Assembly (NCBI GenBank): GCA_017409265.1
Contig: JAFQSY010000004.1
Coordinates: forward strand, 1 to 64,000
DNA length: 64,000 bases
Origin: Clostridia bacterium
GTDB taxonomy: Bacteria > Bacillota > Clostridia > Oscillospirales > Acutalibacteraceae
Reading direction: 5' to 3'
A model generated the notes under the pieces. That model had not been told where the DNA came from and searched no databases. It worked only from the letters and a program-made list of their open reading frames with translations. Below are positions 42,300 through 51,566 of the stretch, piece after piece (the first letter of the stretch is position 1; each line of letters starts with the position of its first letter). The translations under genes and the position numbers were made by a program.

Positions 42300-43046
42300 A
42301 TGGGAAAACCCGCAATTGTTGTTGAAAACATGAGCATGTTATTCAACCTCAACAAAGAAAAGGTTGATAACCTTAAAGAATATTTTATCAAGCTTGTCAC
42401 AAGAAAGCTTCATTTCACAGAATTCTGGGCGCTTCAGGACATAAGCTTTACTGTTGAAAAAGGCGAAAGAGTCGGTGTTCTCGGTTTTAACGGTGCAGGC
42501 AAATCAACTCTGCTCAAGGTTATCGCAGGCGTACTCAAGCCCACAAAGGGCAGCGTTAAGGTGAACGGAGTTATCGCACCCATGCTTGAGCTCGGTGCAG
42601 GCTTTGACATGAACTATTCGGGCAAAGAGAACATCTATCTCTACGGCGCAACCATGGGCTATTCAAGAAAATTCATTGAAGAAAAATATGATGAAATCGT
42701 TGAATTTTCCGAGCTGAATGATTTTATTGATGTTCCCGTAAAAAACTATTCATCGGGAATGAGAGCAAGGCTCGGCTTTGCAATTGCAACCGCCGTCGAG
42801 CCTGAAATCCTTATTCTTGATGAGGTTTTATCCGTAGGCGACGCAAAATTCAGACAGAAGAGCGAAGCAAAGGTACGCTCAATGTTTGACAAGGGAACAA
42901 CGGTTTTGTTTGTTTCTCACAGCACACAGCAGGTGCTTAACATATGCAACAAAGCGATTATCCTTGACCACGGAAAGCTGATTGCTCAAGGCGACGCCAA
43001 GGAAATCTGCGCTCAATATGACCGCATGGTTAAAGGCGGTAAATAA
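42300..43046 (+). CDS. tagH: Teichoic acid/polysaccharide ABC exporter, ATPase (TagH-like)
   Basis: 248 residues. FWALQDISFTVEKGERVGVL, Walker A GFNGAGKST, MLELGAGFDMNYSGKENIYL (the gate helix of Wzt/TagH), signature YSSGMRARLGF, Walker B LILDEVLSVGD and VSHSTQQ. It has no C-terminal carbohydrate-binding domain (Wzt of some species has it), which favours the TagH or short Wzt type. Confidence 0.92.
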   Translation: MGKPAIVVENMSMLFNLNKEKVDNLKEYFIKLVTRKLHFTEFWALQDISFTVEKGERVGVLGFNGAGKSTLLKVIAGVLKPTKGSVKVNGVIAPMLELGAGFDMNYSGKENIYLYGATMGYSRKFIEEKYDEIVEFSELNDFIDVPVKNYSSGMRARLGFAIATAVEPEILILDEVLSVGDAKFRQKSEAKVRSMFDKGTTVLFVSHSTQQVLNICNKAIILDHGKLIAQGDAKEICAQYDRMVKGGK

Positions 43047-43069
43047 TAAAGCTGAAAGGATTGAAAAGC

Positions 43070-43777
43070 ATGGTTTTTGCAGCAGTATTTGCAGGCGGAA
43101 TCGGCAGCCGAATGGGCAATTCCGACACACCCAAGCAATATCTCGAGCTTGGCAACAAGCCTGTTATTATCCATACGATAGAAAAATTCTTCATTAATGA
43201 CAGAATTGACGAAATTCTTGTTCTCTGCCCCAAGGCATGGGTTGCACACACACAGGATTTGATTAAAAAGCATCTCCCCGAGGGTAAAAAAGTAACCGTC
43301 ATTCAAGGCGGTGCATCAAGAAACGGTACTCTTGAAAATGCAATCGCATATATTGAAGAAAACTATGAAACAAACGAAGAAACAATTCTTGTTACCCATG
43401 ATGCGGTAAGACCCTTCCTCACACACAGAATAATTGAAGAAAACGTTGACGCCGCTCTCAAATACGGCGCATGCGACACGGTTATCCCTGCAACGGACAC
43501 AATCGTTGAAAGCTGCGACGGCAAGATGATAACCTCAATTCCCGAACGCAACAAGATGTTCCAGGGTCAGACTCCGCAGTCATTCCGTCTTAAGGAGCTT
43601 GAAAGAGTTCTTTCAAGCCTTACAGAGGATGAAAAAGCAATTCTCACCGATGCATGCAAAATCTTCTCAATCAAAAGCAAGGATGTTTACATGGTTGACG
43701 GTGAGGTTTTCAACATTAAAATCACCTATCCCTATGACATGAAAGTAGCCAATACGCTTTTGAAAGGCAAGGATTAA
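43070..43777 (+). CDS. tarI: Ribitol-5-phosphate cytidylyltransferase-like (TarI/IspD family)
   Basis: 235 residues from ATG 43070 (AAAGGA 10 nt upstream). FAGGIGSRMGNSDTPKQYLELG, VIQGGASRNGTLENAI, VTHDAVRPFLTHRII and VPATDTI-like PATDTIVES are shared by TarI and IspD. The adjacent TarJ-like reductase and the wall-polymer setting favour TarI, which makes CDP-ribitol. IspD proper would be expected beside ispF. Confidence 0.88.
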   Translation: MVFAAVFAGGIGSRMGNSDTPKQYLELGNKPVIIHTIEKFFINDRIDEILVLCPKAWVAHTQDLIKKHLPEGKKVTVIQGGASRNGTLENAIAYIEENYETNEETILVTHDAVRPFLTHRIIEENVDAALKYGACDTVIPATDTIVESCDGKMITSIPERNKMFQGQTPQSFRLKELERVLSSLTEDEKAILTDACKIFSIKSKDVYMVDGEVFNIKITYPYDMKVANTLLKGKD

Positions 43778-43778
43778 G

Positions 43779-44801
43779 ATGATTAATACCGTTTACAGGC
43801 TCATTGCACCCGGCATGATTGACGTTGCCTGCACAGAGCCGGATATAAAAAATAATGTTATTCTCCGCCCGCTTTATCTTTCGATATGCAAGGCAGACCA
43901 GCGCTACTATCTCGGCAACAGAAGCCGTGAAGTGCTTAAAGCAAAGCTCCCCATGGCGCTCATTCACGAATGCTGTGCCAAGGTTGTTTTTGACCCGACA
44001 GGCAATTTCAGGAGCGGTGAAATTGTTGTTCCTGTTCCGAACATGCCTATGGAAGAAGACGACGTTATTGCGGAGAATTATCTCACTACAAGCCGTTTCT
44101 GCTCCAGCGGATATGACGGTTTTTTGAGAGATTATATTGATATGCCGCCGGACAGACTTGTAAGAGTCCCCGACGGAGTTGACCCGAGAATAGCATCCTT
44201 TGCAGAGCTTATCAGCGTTGCTGTTCATGCGGTGCGCAGATTTGAAAGATTTTCTCATTCAAGAAAAAATTCAATCGGCATCTGGGGCGACGGCAATGTC
44301 GGATTTATAACCGCACTCATTCTCAAAGCACTCTACCCCGAAACAAAGCTCTATATTTTCGGAACGGTTTATGAAAAGCTCGGCTATTTTTCATTTGCAG
44401 ACGGAGCTTATCACGTTGACCATGTTCCCGAGGGGCTTAAGATTGACCATGCGTTTGAATGCGTCGGCGGCGAAGGTTCAAGATTTGCGCTTGCCCAGAT
44501 TATCGACCTTATAAACCCAGAAGGCACAGTCGGTCTTATGGGAGTAAGCGAAAGATTTGTTGATATCAACACAAGAATGGTGCTCGAAAGAGGTCTTTGC
44601 CTTTTCGGTTCAAGCCGCAGCGGCGTTTCCGATTTCCAAAAGACAATGGATATTCTTGCCGAAAACCCGAAAATTTCTGCTTATCTTGAAAACCTTATCG
44701 GTACCGTTGCCGAAATAAAATCAATTGCTGATATCCACTCTGCTTTTGCGCAGGATATCAGCCGTAATTTCGGCAAAACCGTTTTGAAATGGGATAAATA
44801 A
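43779..44801 (+). CDS. tarJ: Ribulose-5-phosphate reductase-like dehydrogenase (TarJ)
   Basis: 340 residues of the medium-chain dehydrogenase fold: PLYLSICKADQRYYLGNR with the Cys, LIHECCAKVVFD (His-Glu), FCSSGYDGFLRDY, ELISVAVHAVRRF, then the NADP fold IGIWGDGNVGFITAL. TarJ reduces ribulose-5-phosphate to ribitol-5-phosphate for TarI. The gap to tarI is 1 bp, so the two are coupled. Confidence 0.9.
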   Translation: MINTVYRLIAPGMIDVACTEPDIKNNVILRPLYLSICKADQRYYLGNRSREVLKAKLPMALIHECCAKVVFDPTGNFRSGEIVVPVPNMPMEEDDVIAENYLTTSRFCSSGYDGFLRDYIDMPPDRLVRVPDGVDPRIASFAELISVAVHAVRRFERFSHSRKNSIGIWGDGNVGFITALILKALYPETKLYIFGTVYEKLGYFSFADGAYHVDHVPEGLKIDHAFECVGGEGSRFALAQIIDLINPEGTVGLMGVSERFVDINTRMVLERGLCLFGSSRSGVSDFQKTMDILAENPKISAYLENLIGTVAEIKSIADIHSAFAQDISRNFGKTVLKWDK

Positions 44802-44803
44802 TC

Positions 44804-46108
44804 ATGAATTTCAAATATAAATTTTCAGTAATTGTTCCCTGCTATAACAGCGAAAAATTTCTTAAAGAAACTCTCGATAATCTCCTTGGGCAGACACTCA
44901 AGGAGATTCAAATTATTACCGTCAATGACGGCTCAACAGATTCCACCGCAGACATTATTGCTGAATATTCCGCAAACAACACCAACATTCTCTCACTTTA
45001 TCAGGAGAATGCAGGTGTATCCGCCGCAAGGAACAACGGCATTGACCATGCCGAGGGAAAATACACAACCTTTCTCGACAGCGATGATTTATTCAGTGAG
45101 AATGCACTTGAAGCAATGTATAACGCGCTTGAAGAAACGGGCGCAGACCTCGGCATTTACAGACTCATGCGCTTCGGCTACGGCGGAACCGAATTTAATC
45201 CGATAGTAGATTCTCTCGCAAAAGATAAACACATTGATTGCTATGATAAGCGACTTCTTTGGAACTTTCTTTGCAACAAATGTTACAGAACGGAGCTTCT
45301 GCAAAAAAGCGGTATCCGCTTCCCTTCCCTGCGTTACAGCGAGGACGGCGCATTCTTTATGCAGTTCGTTTATAAAACACAGCCGAAAATTACGGGTATT
45401 TATGATGCCGTTCTGAAATACCGCAGACTTGCCCCCGAGCAGGGATATTCCGTCAGCCAAAGAATTGAGCTTGAGCTTGTTGAGCATTTTTCCCGCTCAC
45501 ATGAGCTGATTTATGATGCGGCAAATGCATCGTTCTACGATAAAAACTGCGATAATCCCGAGGACTATCTTCAGGAAATCCTGAACAAAAACTTCACCGC
45601 TCTTGTCAATGAGTTTTACCGTTCTCTCTGGAGAGGCGATGACGAAACCGTTGCATTCATCGGTAAAAAAGCTTCGGAAATCAGAGGAAAAATGACCTCC
45701 GAAACAAAGAAAAAATGCAGCAACGTTATCAAGGATATCGGCGAACCGATTTTCTCTAAATCTGAAATAGCTAAAAAACCATTTGTCAGCGTTATCGCAA
45801 AAAAACCGTCAAAGGATTTTATTCATACTCTTTATGCACAGACAATGCCTGTTTTTGAGCTCATAACAGCAGAAAATACAGACTTGCCGAAACATGAGAA
45901 CATTACTTTTCTGACTTCAAGGAGTTTTAAAAAGTTTGCTAAAAAGACAGCAAAAGGAAAAATCACCATTATCCTCAAGGGCAATGAGCATCTCGATATG
46001 CGATTTTTGAAGGTGATTTCTCTTTTGAAGCGTTCTCCCAAATTCGGAATCCTGCCCGATTTTGTTATAAAATTCGGTGCACTTTTATTCCTTAAAATTA
46101 AGAAATAA
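44804..46108 (+). CDS. Family 2 glycosyltransferase with C-terminal extension
   Basis: 434 residues. GT-A domain (FSVIVPCYNSEKFLKETLDN, IITVNDGSTDSTADII, AGVSAARNNGIDHAEGKYTT, FLDSDDLF) up to about 230, then 200 residues of less clear fold (SKDFIHTLYAQTMPVFELI). It resembles teichoic-acid glycosyltransferases that decorate poly-ribitol-phosphate (TarS/TarQ type) by size and context, although specific assignment is inference. Confidence 0.82.
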   Translation: MNFKYKFSVIVPCYNSEKFLKETLDNLLGQTLKEIQIITVNDGSTDSTADIIAEYSANNTNILSLYQENAGVSAARNNGIDHAEGKYTTFLDSDDLFSENALEAMYNALEETGADLGIYRLMRFGYGGTEFNPIVDSLAKDKHIDCYDKRLLWNFLCNKCYRTELLQKSGIRFPSLRYSEDGAFFMQFVYKTQPKITGIYDAVLKYRRLAPEQGYSVSQRIELELVEHFSRSHELIYDAANASFYDKNCDNPEDYLQEILNKNFTALVNEFYRSLWRGDDETVAFIGKKASEIRGKMTSETKKKCSNVIKDIGEPIFSKSEIAKKPFVSVIAKKPSKDFIHTLYAQTMPVFELITAENTDLPKHENITFLTSRSFKKFAKKTAKGKITIILKGNEHLDMRFLKVISLLKRSPKFGILPDFVIKFGALLFLKIKK

Positions 46109-46121
46109 TGAGGTTTTGTTT

Positions 46122-47267
46122 TTGAAAAAACTTTTCTATGCGCTGTATGCTCTGTTTTTCAACATCAGCAGAAAATTATTCCCGATAAAGCAAAACAGAA
46201 TAGCGTTTGTCGCCCCACATAACGGTGGTGATGCCGATTCCCTCGGCACACTGCGTACATATGCCGAAAAAAAAGGCGGATTTGATATTGTTACAATATC
46301 AACAACCGATTTGCACCTTGATTTTTCGGGAGTTGGTGCGCTCGTTTCTTCCGTTTTTAAAGCAATTGGATTTTTCACAGTAAAAGCAAAAGCACTTGCA
46401 ACTTCAAAATATGTATTTCTTAACGATAATTTCATGCCGATGGCATCACTCAGATTCAGTCCCAAGGCGGTCATCACACAGCTTTGGCATGCAGAGGGTG
46501 CGTTCAAAAAATTCGGACTTTCCGCTCCGCTGACAGATGACGTGAGAGAGCGTGAAAAGAAATGCTCCGAAAAACTTACATACATTGTCTGTTCTTCAAG
46601 AAACGTTGCTCCGATTTATGCAGAAGCATTCGGAGTTGTTGAAAGCAAGATTCTGCCTCTCGGTTCGCCGAGAACAGATTCTCTTCTGCGCGAGCAAAAC
46701 GTCCAGAAGCTGCGCGAGGATTTTGATAAAAGGCACCCAGAATGCAAGGGCAAAAAGCTTGTTCTCTATGCACCGACATTCCGTGATGACCCCGAAACGG
46801 ACAAAAATCTTGTGAAAAAGATTGATGTTGAAGCGTTCAAACGTGAGCTTGGCTCGGAATATGCTCTTCTTATAAAGCTGCATCCGCAGATTCATTCAGG
46901 AAATTCCGTCAGCGGTACGGTTGACGTCACAAAAGGTCATAATATAACCGACCTCACGCTCATCAGCGATATGCTGATAACAGACTATTCCTCGGTCTGC
47001 ATGGATTTCGCCCTGCTTTCAAAGCCCTGCATTTTCTTTGCATTTGATCTTGAGTCCTACGAAAAAGAACGCTCTTTCTATTTTGATTATGAAAGCTATG
47101 TACCGGGACCTGTTGTCAGAGATTTCAGCTCTGTTATTGAAGCAATAAAAAATCCCCGAAACAGCAAAGATAAACTCCGCTCTTTCAGAGATTTCAATTT
47201 TGATTATATTGACTGCAATAATACCGAAAGGATTTTTAACCGCATTATTTCAGCCAATCCTCAATAA
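46122..47267 (+). CDS. CDP-glycerol/CDP-ribitol polyol-phosphotransferase (TarB/F/L family)
   Basis: 381 residues from TTG 46122 (GAGG 7 nt upstream). It has the Glyphos_transf fold: QLWHAEGAFKKFGL, YAPTFRDDPE, LLIKLHPQ, ISDMLITDYSSVCMDFALLSKPCIFFAFDLESY. With TarI/TarJ in the cluster it is a good candidate ribitol-phosphate polymerase or primase. Its end overlaps the convergent paralogue by 23 bp. Confidence 0.88.
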   Translation: MKKLFYALYALFFNISRKLFPIKQNRIAFVAPHNGGDADSLGTLRTYAEKKGGFDIVTISTTDLHLDFSGVGALVSSVFKAIGFFTVKAKALATSKYVFLNDNFMPMASLRFSPKAVITQLWHAEGAFKKFGLSAPLTDDVREREKKCSEKLTYIVCSSRNVAPIYAEAFGVVESKILPLGSPRTDSLLREQNVQKLREDFDKRHPECKGKKLVLYAPTFRDDPETDKNLVKKIDVEAFKRELGSEYALLIKLHPQIHSGNSVSGTVDVTKGHNITDLTLISDMLITDYSSVCMDFALLSKPCIFFAFDLESYEKERSFYFDYESYVPGPVVRDFSSVIEAIKNPRNSKDKLRSFRDFNFDYIDCNNTERIFNRIISANPQ

Positions 47268-48363
47268 TTTTAACAACTCTTTCGGTTGAATGACCGTCGC
47301 ATGCATTAAGCTGCCTGTTTCTGAATTTTTGAATTTGGTCAACGGGCGGTTTTTCTTTTGTACGTCGGACAGCCGAAAGTAAATCCTTTGAATCGGTTAT
47401 CATTTCTCCCGGCAAATTCTCGGGAAATTTAAGATAAAAACCTCTTTCATATTCCCTATAATCGGGACAGTAAAATACATTCGGAACATTAAGAAGACAT
47501 GCATCATAGATAACAGATGAATAATCTGTTATAACAACATCACTTGCGGCGGTCAGTTCAAGAGTCGATTCGTCCGTAAGATCATATATATTATTAAATG
47601 TATTATTGCAAAGCCTGTAATTCATCATCGGATGACGTCTGATAATAAATATTTCATCATCACAAAGCTCTGCGCTCAATGCATTCCAATCAATTCCAGG
47701 GTCATATTTATATTTTTCTCCGTCACGTTCACGGAAAGTAGGACAGTAAAGATATATTTTTTTGTTTTTAAATTCGGGGTATCTTTCATAAACTGCGATT
47801 CTCATCAAATCAGCATCGGTGAAAAGCCTGTCAGTTCTCGGGAGTCCGACAGCAAGGCAGATATCCTTACTCACACCGAATGCACCTGCATAAAACTTTC
47901 GGCATTCCTCGCCTGTCACCGCAACAGCAGAATACTGCGCATGAGTTGCCCTCTCCTGCTCTTTTGTAAGCTTTGACGGAGCATCAAGACCGAACATTTT
48001 GAACGCTCCGCAGGCGTGCCATATTTGAAAAACCTTTTGTTCTTTTCTGAATTTCGTATAACGGGAATATCGCAGATAATCATCAGTAACGATAACCTTG
48101 CTTGTCAGAATATAAAAGAGCGCTTTCAGACTAACAGCATGTGAATGAGGGAGCTTGTGCGCAAAAATCATTTTTTCGGCATTCACCGAATCATAGACAG
48201 CTCTTGCATTGTCAAGCAGTCTGCCATCAGCTCTTATTGTAAAAAATAAAACCCTGTTTTTCACGGGCATCATTTTACACATAAGGCACCAGACTTTATA
48301 AAACAAGCCTATAAGCTTCTGCCCTATTCTGTTTGAAAGCAGTTTTTTCAGCAGATTTTTCAT
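47245..48363 (-). CDS. CDP-glycerol glycerophosphotransferase family protein (TagB/TarL type)
   Basis: 372 residues, same fold as the convergent neighbour: IWHACGAFKMFGLDAPSKLT, YLYCPTFRERDGEKYKYDPG, IIRRHPMMNYRL, ASDVVITDYSSVIYDACLLNVPNVFYC. N-terminal basic amphipathic stretch fits membrane binding. It runs opposite to the rest of the wall-polymer cluster and shares 23 bp of 3' end with 46122-47267. Confidence 0.88.
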   Translation of the reverse strand: MKNLLKKLLSNRIGQKLIGLFYKVWCLMCKMMPVKNRVLFFTIRADGRLLDNARAVYDSVNAEKMIFAHKLPHSHAVSLKALFYILTSKVIVTDDYLRYSRYTKFRKEQKVFQIWHACGAFKMFGLDAPSKLTKEQERATHAQYSAVAVTGEECRKFYAGAFGVSKDICLAVGLPRTDRLFTDADLMRIAVYERYPEFKNKKIYLYCPTFRERDGEKYKYDPGIDWNALSAELCDDEIFIIRRHPMMNYRLCNNTFNNIYDLTDESTLELTAASDVVITDYSSVIYDACLLNVPNVFYCPDYREYERGFYLKFPENLPGEMITDSKDLLSAVRRTKEKPPVDQIQKFRNRQLNACDGHSTERVVKIIEDWLK

Positions 48364-48383
48364 TCTAAAAACTCCGATTAATA

Positions 48384-48417
48384 AGTGAAAATCCCGTCTG
48401 CGAAAGCAAACGGGATT
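48384..48417 (-). terminator. Terminator of tRNA-Gln
   Basis: AATCCCGT...ACGGGATT stem (48390-48397 with 48410-48417) followed on the minus strand by TTTTCACTTATT. It lies between tRNA-Gln and the leftward polymerase gene. Confidence 0.7.
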
Positions 48418-48419
48418 AT

Positions 48420-48493
48420 TGGCTGGGGAATAGGGATTCGAACCCCAACAAACAGAGTCAGAGTCTGTCGTGCTACCGTTACACTATTCCCCA
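48420..48493 (-). tRNA. tRNA-Gln(CTG)
   Basis: 74 nt with encoded CCA. Acceptor TGGGGAA/TTCCCCA pairs fully, T loop GTTCGAATC, anticodon stem ACAGA/TCTGT with loop CTCTGAC, anticodon CTG (reads CAG). Transcribed leftward. Confidence 0.96.
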
Positions 48494-48597
48494 ATGTAAC
48501 TCGCATCTGGGCTACGGATATATATTATACACACTTGATAAAAAAAGTCAACACTTTTTTAAAATTTTTTCGAAAAATTTTTACATTTATTTTTTTG

Positions 48598-48626
48598 TTG
48601 TAAAATCTCTCCGATTGTATTAAAAT
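48598..48626 (+). promoter_or_regulatory. Candidate promoter of the first GH78 gene
   Basis: TTGTAA (48598-48603), 17 bp, TAAAAT (48621-48626). Confidence 0.5.
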
Positions 48627-48672
48627 TATACAGAAAAGGATGTTTTCCTTTATGTCTTTTTGAGGTGATACT

Positions 48673-50901
48673 ATGCATAATTGGAGTGCAAAATGGATAG
48701 GAGCTGACATGACGGTCAATGACCGCTTTGCTCCTGTATTCAAAAAAGAATTTGACGTTACAAAAGAAATAAAAAAAGCTGAAATTCTCATTTGCGGACT
48801 CGGTCTTTTCGAGCTGAAAGTCAACGGTATTCTTCCCGACGACAGCGTTCTTAATCCTGCTCATACACAATACAGCAAAACCGTTCTTTACCGTGCTTTT
48901 GACATTACAAATCTGCTTGAAAAACATAATATTATCACAGTCGAGCTCGGTAACAGCTTTTTTAATGAAACAACCGATGTCTGGGATTGGGATAAGGCAT
49001 CCTGGCGTTCTGCGCCGAAACTCATTGCAGAGCTTTTAATTGAATATTCAGACGGAACAGACGAAAAAATTCTTACCGACAAATCATGGCTTGTAACTCT
49101 CGACGGTCCGACAACAGCAAACAGCATCTACCTCGGTGAAACATATGATGCAAGACATAAGAATTTTAAATGGCAAAATGCAATTGCCGTTTCTGCTCCC
49201 GATGGTGAGCTTAAACTGCAGGATATGCCGCCGATAAGACGTATCAATGAATTTAAGCCTGCTATGGTTTCGTGCCACGAATGCGGAAGCTATATAATCA
49301 CCGCTCCCGAAATGATGACGGGCTGGGCAAAAATCAGAATTGATGCACCCAAAGATGCTGAAGTTTTTATCACCTACGGCGAAAAGCTGACCGCTGAAGG
49401 AAGAGTTCAGAAAATCGGAAAAGGCGAAGGGCATGGCTGCGAATGGTGGCCCAAAAGCTACATTCAGCATGACTGCTTTATCAGCAACGGCAAACCGTTT
49501 GAATTTGAGCCGAAATTCAGCTATAAGGGTTTCAAATACATTGAAATTGAAAATCTTGATAAGCTTGAAGCAGATGACATAATACTTTACAGAATCGCAA
49601 ACGATGTTGAAATCATCGGCGATTTTGAGTGTTCAAATGAAATGCTTAATAAGCTTCATAAAATCATGGTCAACACCCTGCTCAACAATTTTCAGAGCAA
49701 ACCCACCGACACCCCCGTATGGGAGAAAAACGGGTGGCTGGGAGATGCAAACTGTGCCCTGCCCGTAATGATGTATAATTTCGACATGAGCCGATATCTT
49801 GAATGCTTTATCGACATTATGGACGACTGTTTCAATGAGTACGGCAGCGTTCCCGTAATTGTTCCCTCTGCCGATTGGAGCACGGACAACTCTCCCGTAT
49901 GGAACACAATTTTTGTTTTCGGTGCAGAAGCATTGCTCGATTATTGCGGAGAAACTGATTATGTAAAAAGACTTTATCCCGACCTTAAAGCCTTTGCTCA
50001 AAAAGATATTGAACAGCTTAAAGAGCTTGGTTGGGTATGGGGCACAAGAGGCCTTTCGGATTGGGTTGCACCCTCCGGAGGAGAAGATATGGAGGTTCTT
50101 CCCGACCCCTCTGAAGGCGCTGAAATCTGCTGCACGGCATTCATCTATGCAATGCTCAAATCAATGATTCGCATTTGTGAAAAGCTCGGCATTGATGAGG
50201 ATATTGCAGAATTTGAAGAAGCTGCAAATCAGATTTGTTCTGCTTTCAACGATAAGTTCTATAACGCAGAGCTCGGGATTTATGAAACAACAATTTGGAA
50301 AGAAATAGGTATCAGAACAAAATACAGACAGACCTCAAATCTCCTTCCGCTTTATTTCGGCATAGTGCCCGAGGAACACAAGCAGACGGTAATCAAAAAT
50401 CTTGCAAACGATTTCATCAGCCGCGATTATCACCTTGACACAGGCTGCACGGGAACAAGATTTGTTCTGCCTGTACTCTTTGACAACGGTTATACAGACA
50501 TCGCCTATAAAGTTCTCACGCAAAAAACCTATCCGAGCTGGGGTCACTGGCTTGAAAACGGCACGGATTCTGCTTGGGAAAGCTGGGAGAGAACAACACG
50601 TTCCAAAAATCACTATTTCCTTGCAACATATGATGAGATTTTCTTTACTCACCTTGCAGGAATAAAAAATGTTTGTAACGGTTGGCGCAACTTCACCGTC
50701 TCACCGGAGCTTGAATGTGGACTTGATTTTATTAAGGCAGCGATAAAAACTCCGCTCGGCAAGGCTGAATGCTCATGGAAAAAGACCGAAAACGGCTTCA
50801 CCGTTGAAGTAACCGTTCCCGAAGGCGCAGAAGCACAAATACGCCTCTCGGATAAGCTTGAGGTTATCCAAAAAAGCGGGAAGCAGGTTTATATTATTTA
50901 A
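48673..50901 (+). CDS. GH78-family alpha-L-rhamnosidase-like enzyme
   Basis: 742 residues, no signal peptide, so cytoplasmic. N-terminal beta-sandwich (WSAKWIGADMTVNDRFAPVF to ELKVNGILPDDSVLNP), then an (alpha/alpha)6 barrel: TPVWEKNGWLGDANC, in the place of the GH78 acid motif, then CFNEYGSVPVIVPSADW, LSDWVAPSGG and SWGHWLENGTDSAWESW. It should release L-rhamnose or a related sugar from imported oligosaccharides. Terminator at 50909-50933. Confidence 0.88.
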   Translation: MHNWSAKWIGADMTVNDRFAPVFKKEFDVTKEIKKAEILICGLGLFELKVNGILPDDSVLNPAHTQYSKTVLYRAFDITNLLEKHNIITVELGNSFFNETTDVWDWDKASWRSAPKLIAELLIEYSDGTDEKILTDKSWLVTLDGPTTANSIYLGETYDARHKNFKWQNAIAVSAPDGELKLQDMPPIRRINEFKPAMVSCHECGSYIITAPEMMTGWAKIRIDAPKDAEVFITYGEKLTAEGRVQKIGKGEGHGCEWWPKSYIQHDCFISNGKPFEFEPKFSYKGFKYIEIENLDKLEADDIILYRIANDVEIIGDFECSNEMLNKLHKIMVNTLLNNFQSKPTDTPVWEKNGWLGDANCALPVMMYNFDMSRYLECFIDIMDDCFNEYGSVPVIVPSADWSTDNSPVWNTIFVFGAEALLDYCGETDYVKRLYPDLKAFAQKDIEQLKELGWVWGTRGLSDWVAPSGGEDMEVLPDPSEGAEICCTAFIYAMLKSMIRICEKLGIDEDIAEFEEAANQICSAFNDKFYNAELGIYETTIWKEIGIRTKYRQTSNLLPLYFGIVPEEHKQTVIKNLANDFISRDYHLDTGCTGTRFVLPVLFDNGYTDIAYKVLTQKTYPSWGHWLENGTDSAWESWERTTRSKNHYFLATYDEIFFTHLAGIKNVCNGWRNFTVSPELECGLDFIKAAIKTPLGKAECSWKKTENGFTVEVTVPEGAEAQIRLSDKLEVIQKSGKQVYII

Positions 50902-50908
50902 AAATTGC

Positions 50909-50933
50909 AAAGGGCGGTTCAAAACCGCCCTTT
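50909..50933. terminator. Bidirectional terminator between GH78 gene and bofA
   Basis: AAAGGGCGGTT-CAA-AACCGCCCTTT, an 11-bp perfect stem with 3-nt loop, lying 3' of both convergent genes. Confidence 0.8.
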
Positions 50934-50939
50934 AACTAT

Positions 50940-51197
50940 TTATACCGCCATTATAAAATTCAGCATCAGCGTACCGATAACACCCGGCAAGCCGAGAACG
51001 ACATATGATAAAACCGTATACCAATTAACGGCTATGGTAACACCTGTTATCATTCCTGTGAGATTAACGGCAAAAAGCGCAGCTATCCCTTGCATGGCGG
51101 AAAGGGCAAAGCTCGTTGCTCCCTTTTCGCTCTTCACTACCCACCATGCAACGCAGACAACACTGATAACCGCCGCCGCAATAAACCCGAAATTCAT
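50940..51197 (-). CDS. bofA: BofA-family protein (pro-sigma-K processing inhibitor type)
   Basis: 85 residues from ATG 51197 (GGGAGGT upstream; the longer frame lacks a site). Hydrophobic spans and the BofA ending: FAVNLTGMITGVTIAVN, then YVVLGLPGVIGTLMLN. In Bacillus BofA holds SpoIVFB protease inactive in the mother cell until sigma-K is needed. The start overlaps the yaaL stop by one base, preserving the Bacillus yaaL-bofA order. Confidence 0.85.
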   Translation of the reverse strand: MNFGFIAAAVISVVCVAWWVVKSEKGATSFALSAMQGIAALFAVNLTGMITGVTIAVNWYTVLSYVVLGLPGVIGTLMLNFIMAV

Positions 51198-51478
51198 CAG
51201 ATTACCTCCCGCGAGAAAACAGAGATTTCGGCGCATTCAATTCCCTTTTCCTTTGCTTGCTTGATAAGATAGCGGTAAAGTGCCTTCAGCGACTGAATTT
51301 CATAGATTATCGAATCAAGCAAATCCTCATTATTCTCGTTTTCAAAGCGGCTGTATGCGCTCTCAAGGCGCTGTGAGGTGTCACGAATCTGGAGCAGAAT
51401 ACTGTCATAAACAGGTGTGACGGGCTTTCTTATCTTCTCATAGTAAAAAATCTTTGCTGAATTAAAATATTTTTCCAT
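51197..51478 (-). CDS. yaaL: DUF2508/YaaL-family protein
   Basis: 93 residues, helical. ESAYSRFENENNEDLLDSII, then EIQSLKALYRYLIKQAKEKG matches the YaaL family, small proteins of unknown role placed before bofA in spore formers. Here recR, their usual neighbour, is absent, so the pair has been separated from it. GGAGG is present before the ATG. Confidence 0.75.
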   Translation of the reverse strand: MEKYFNSAKIFYYEKIRKPVTPVYDSILLQIRDTSQRLESAYSRFENENNEDLLDSIIYEIQSLKALYRYLIKQAKEKGIECAEISVFSREVI

Positions 51479-51566
51479 ATTTTTTATCCTCCGATAAATA
51501 TTCTATGGAAATTGTTGGACAAATATGATAGAATAATACAGATAATTGCATTTCGGAGGATTTATT

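Noticed and set aside
43070..43777. IspD (isoprenoid pathway) as the function
   Set aside because: The family is shared, but the adjacent TarJ-like dehydrogenase and wall-polymer genes, and no ispF nearby, favour TarI.
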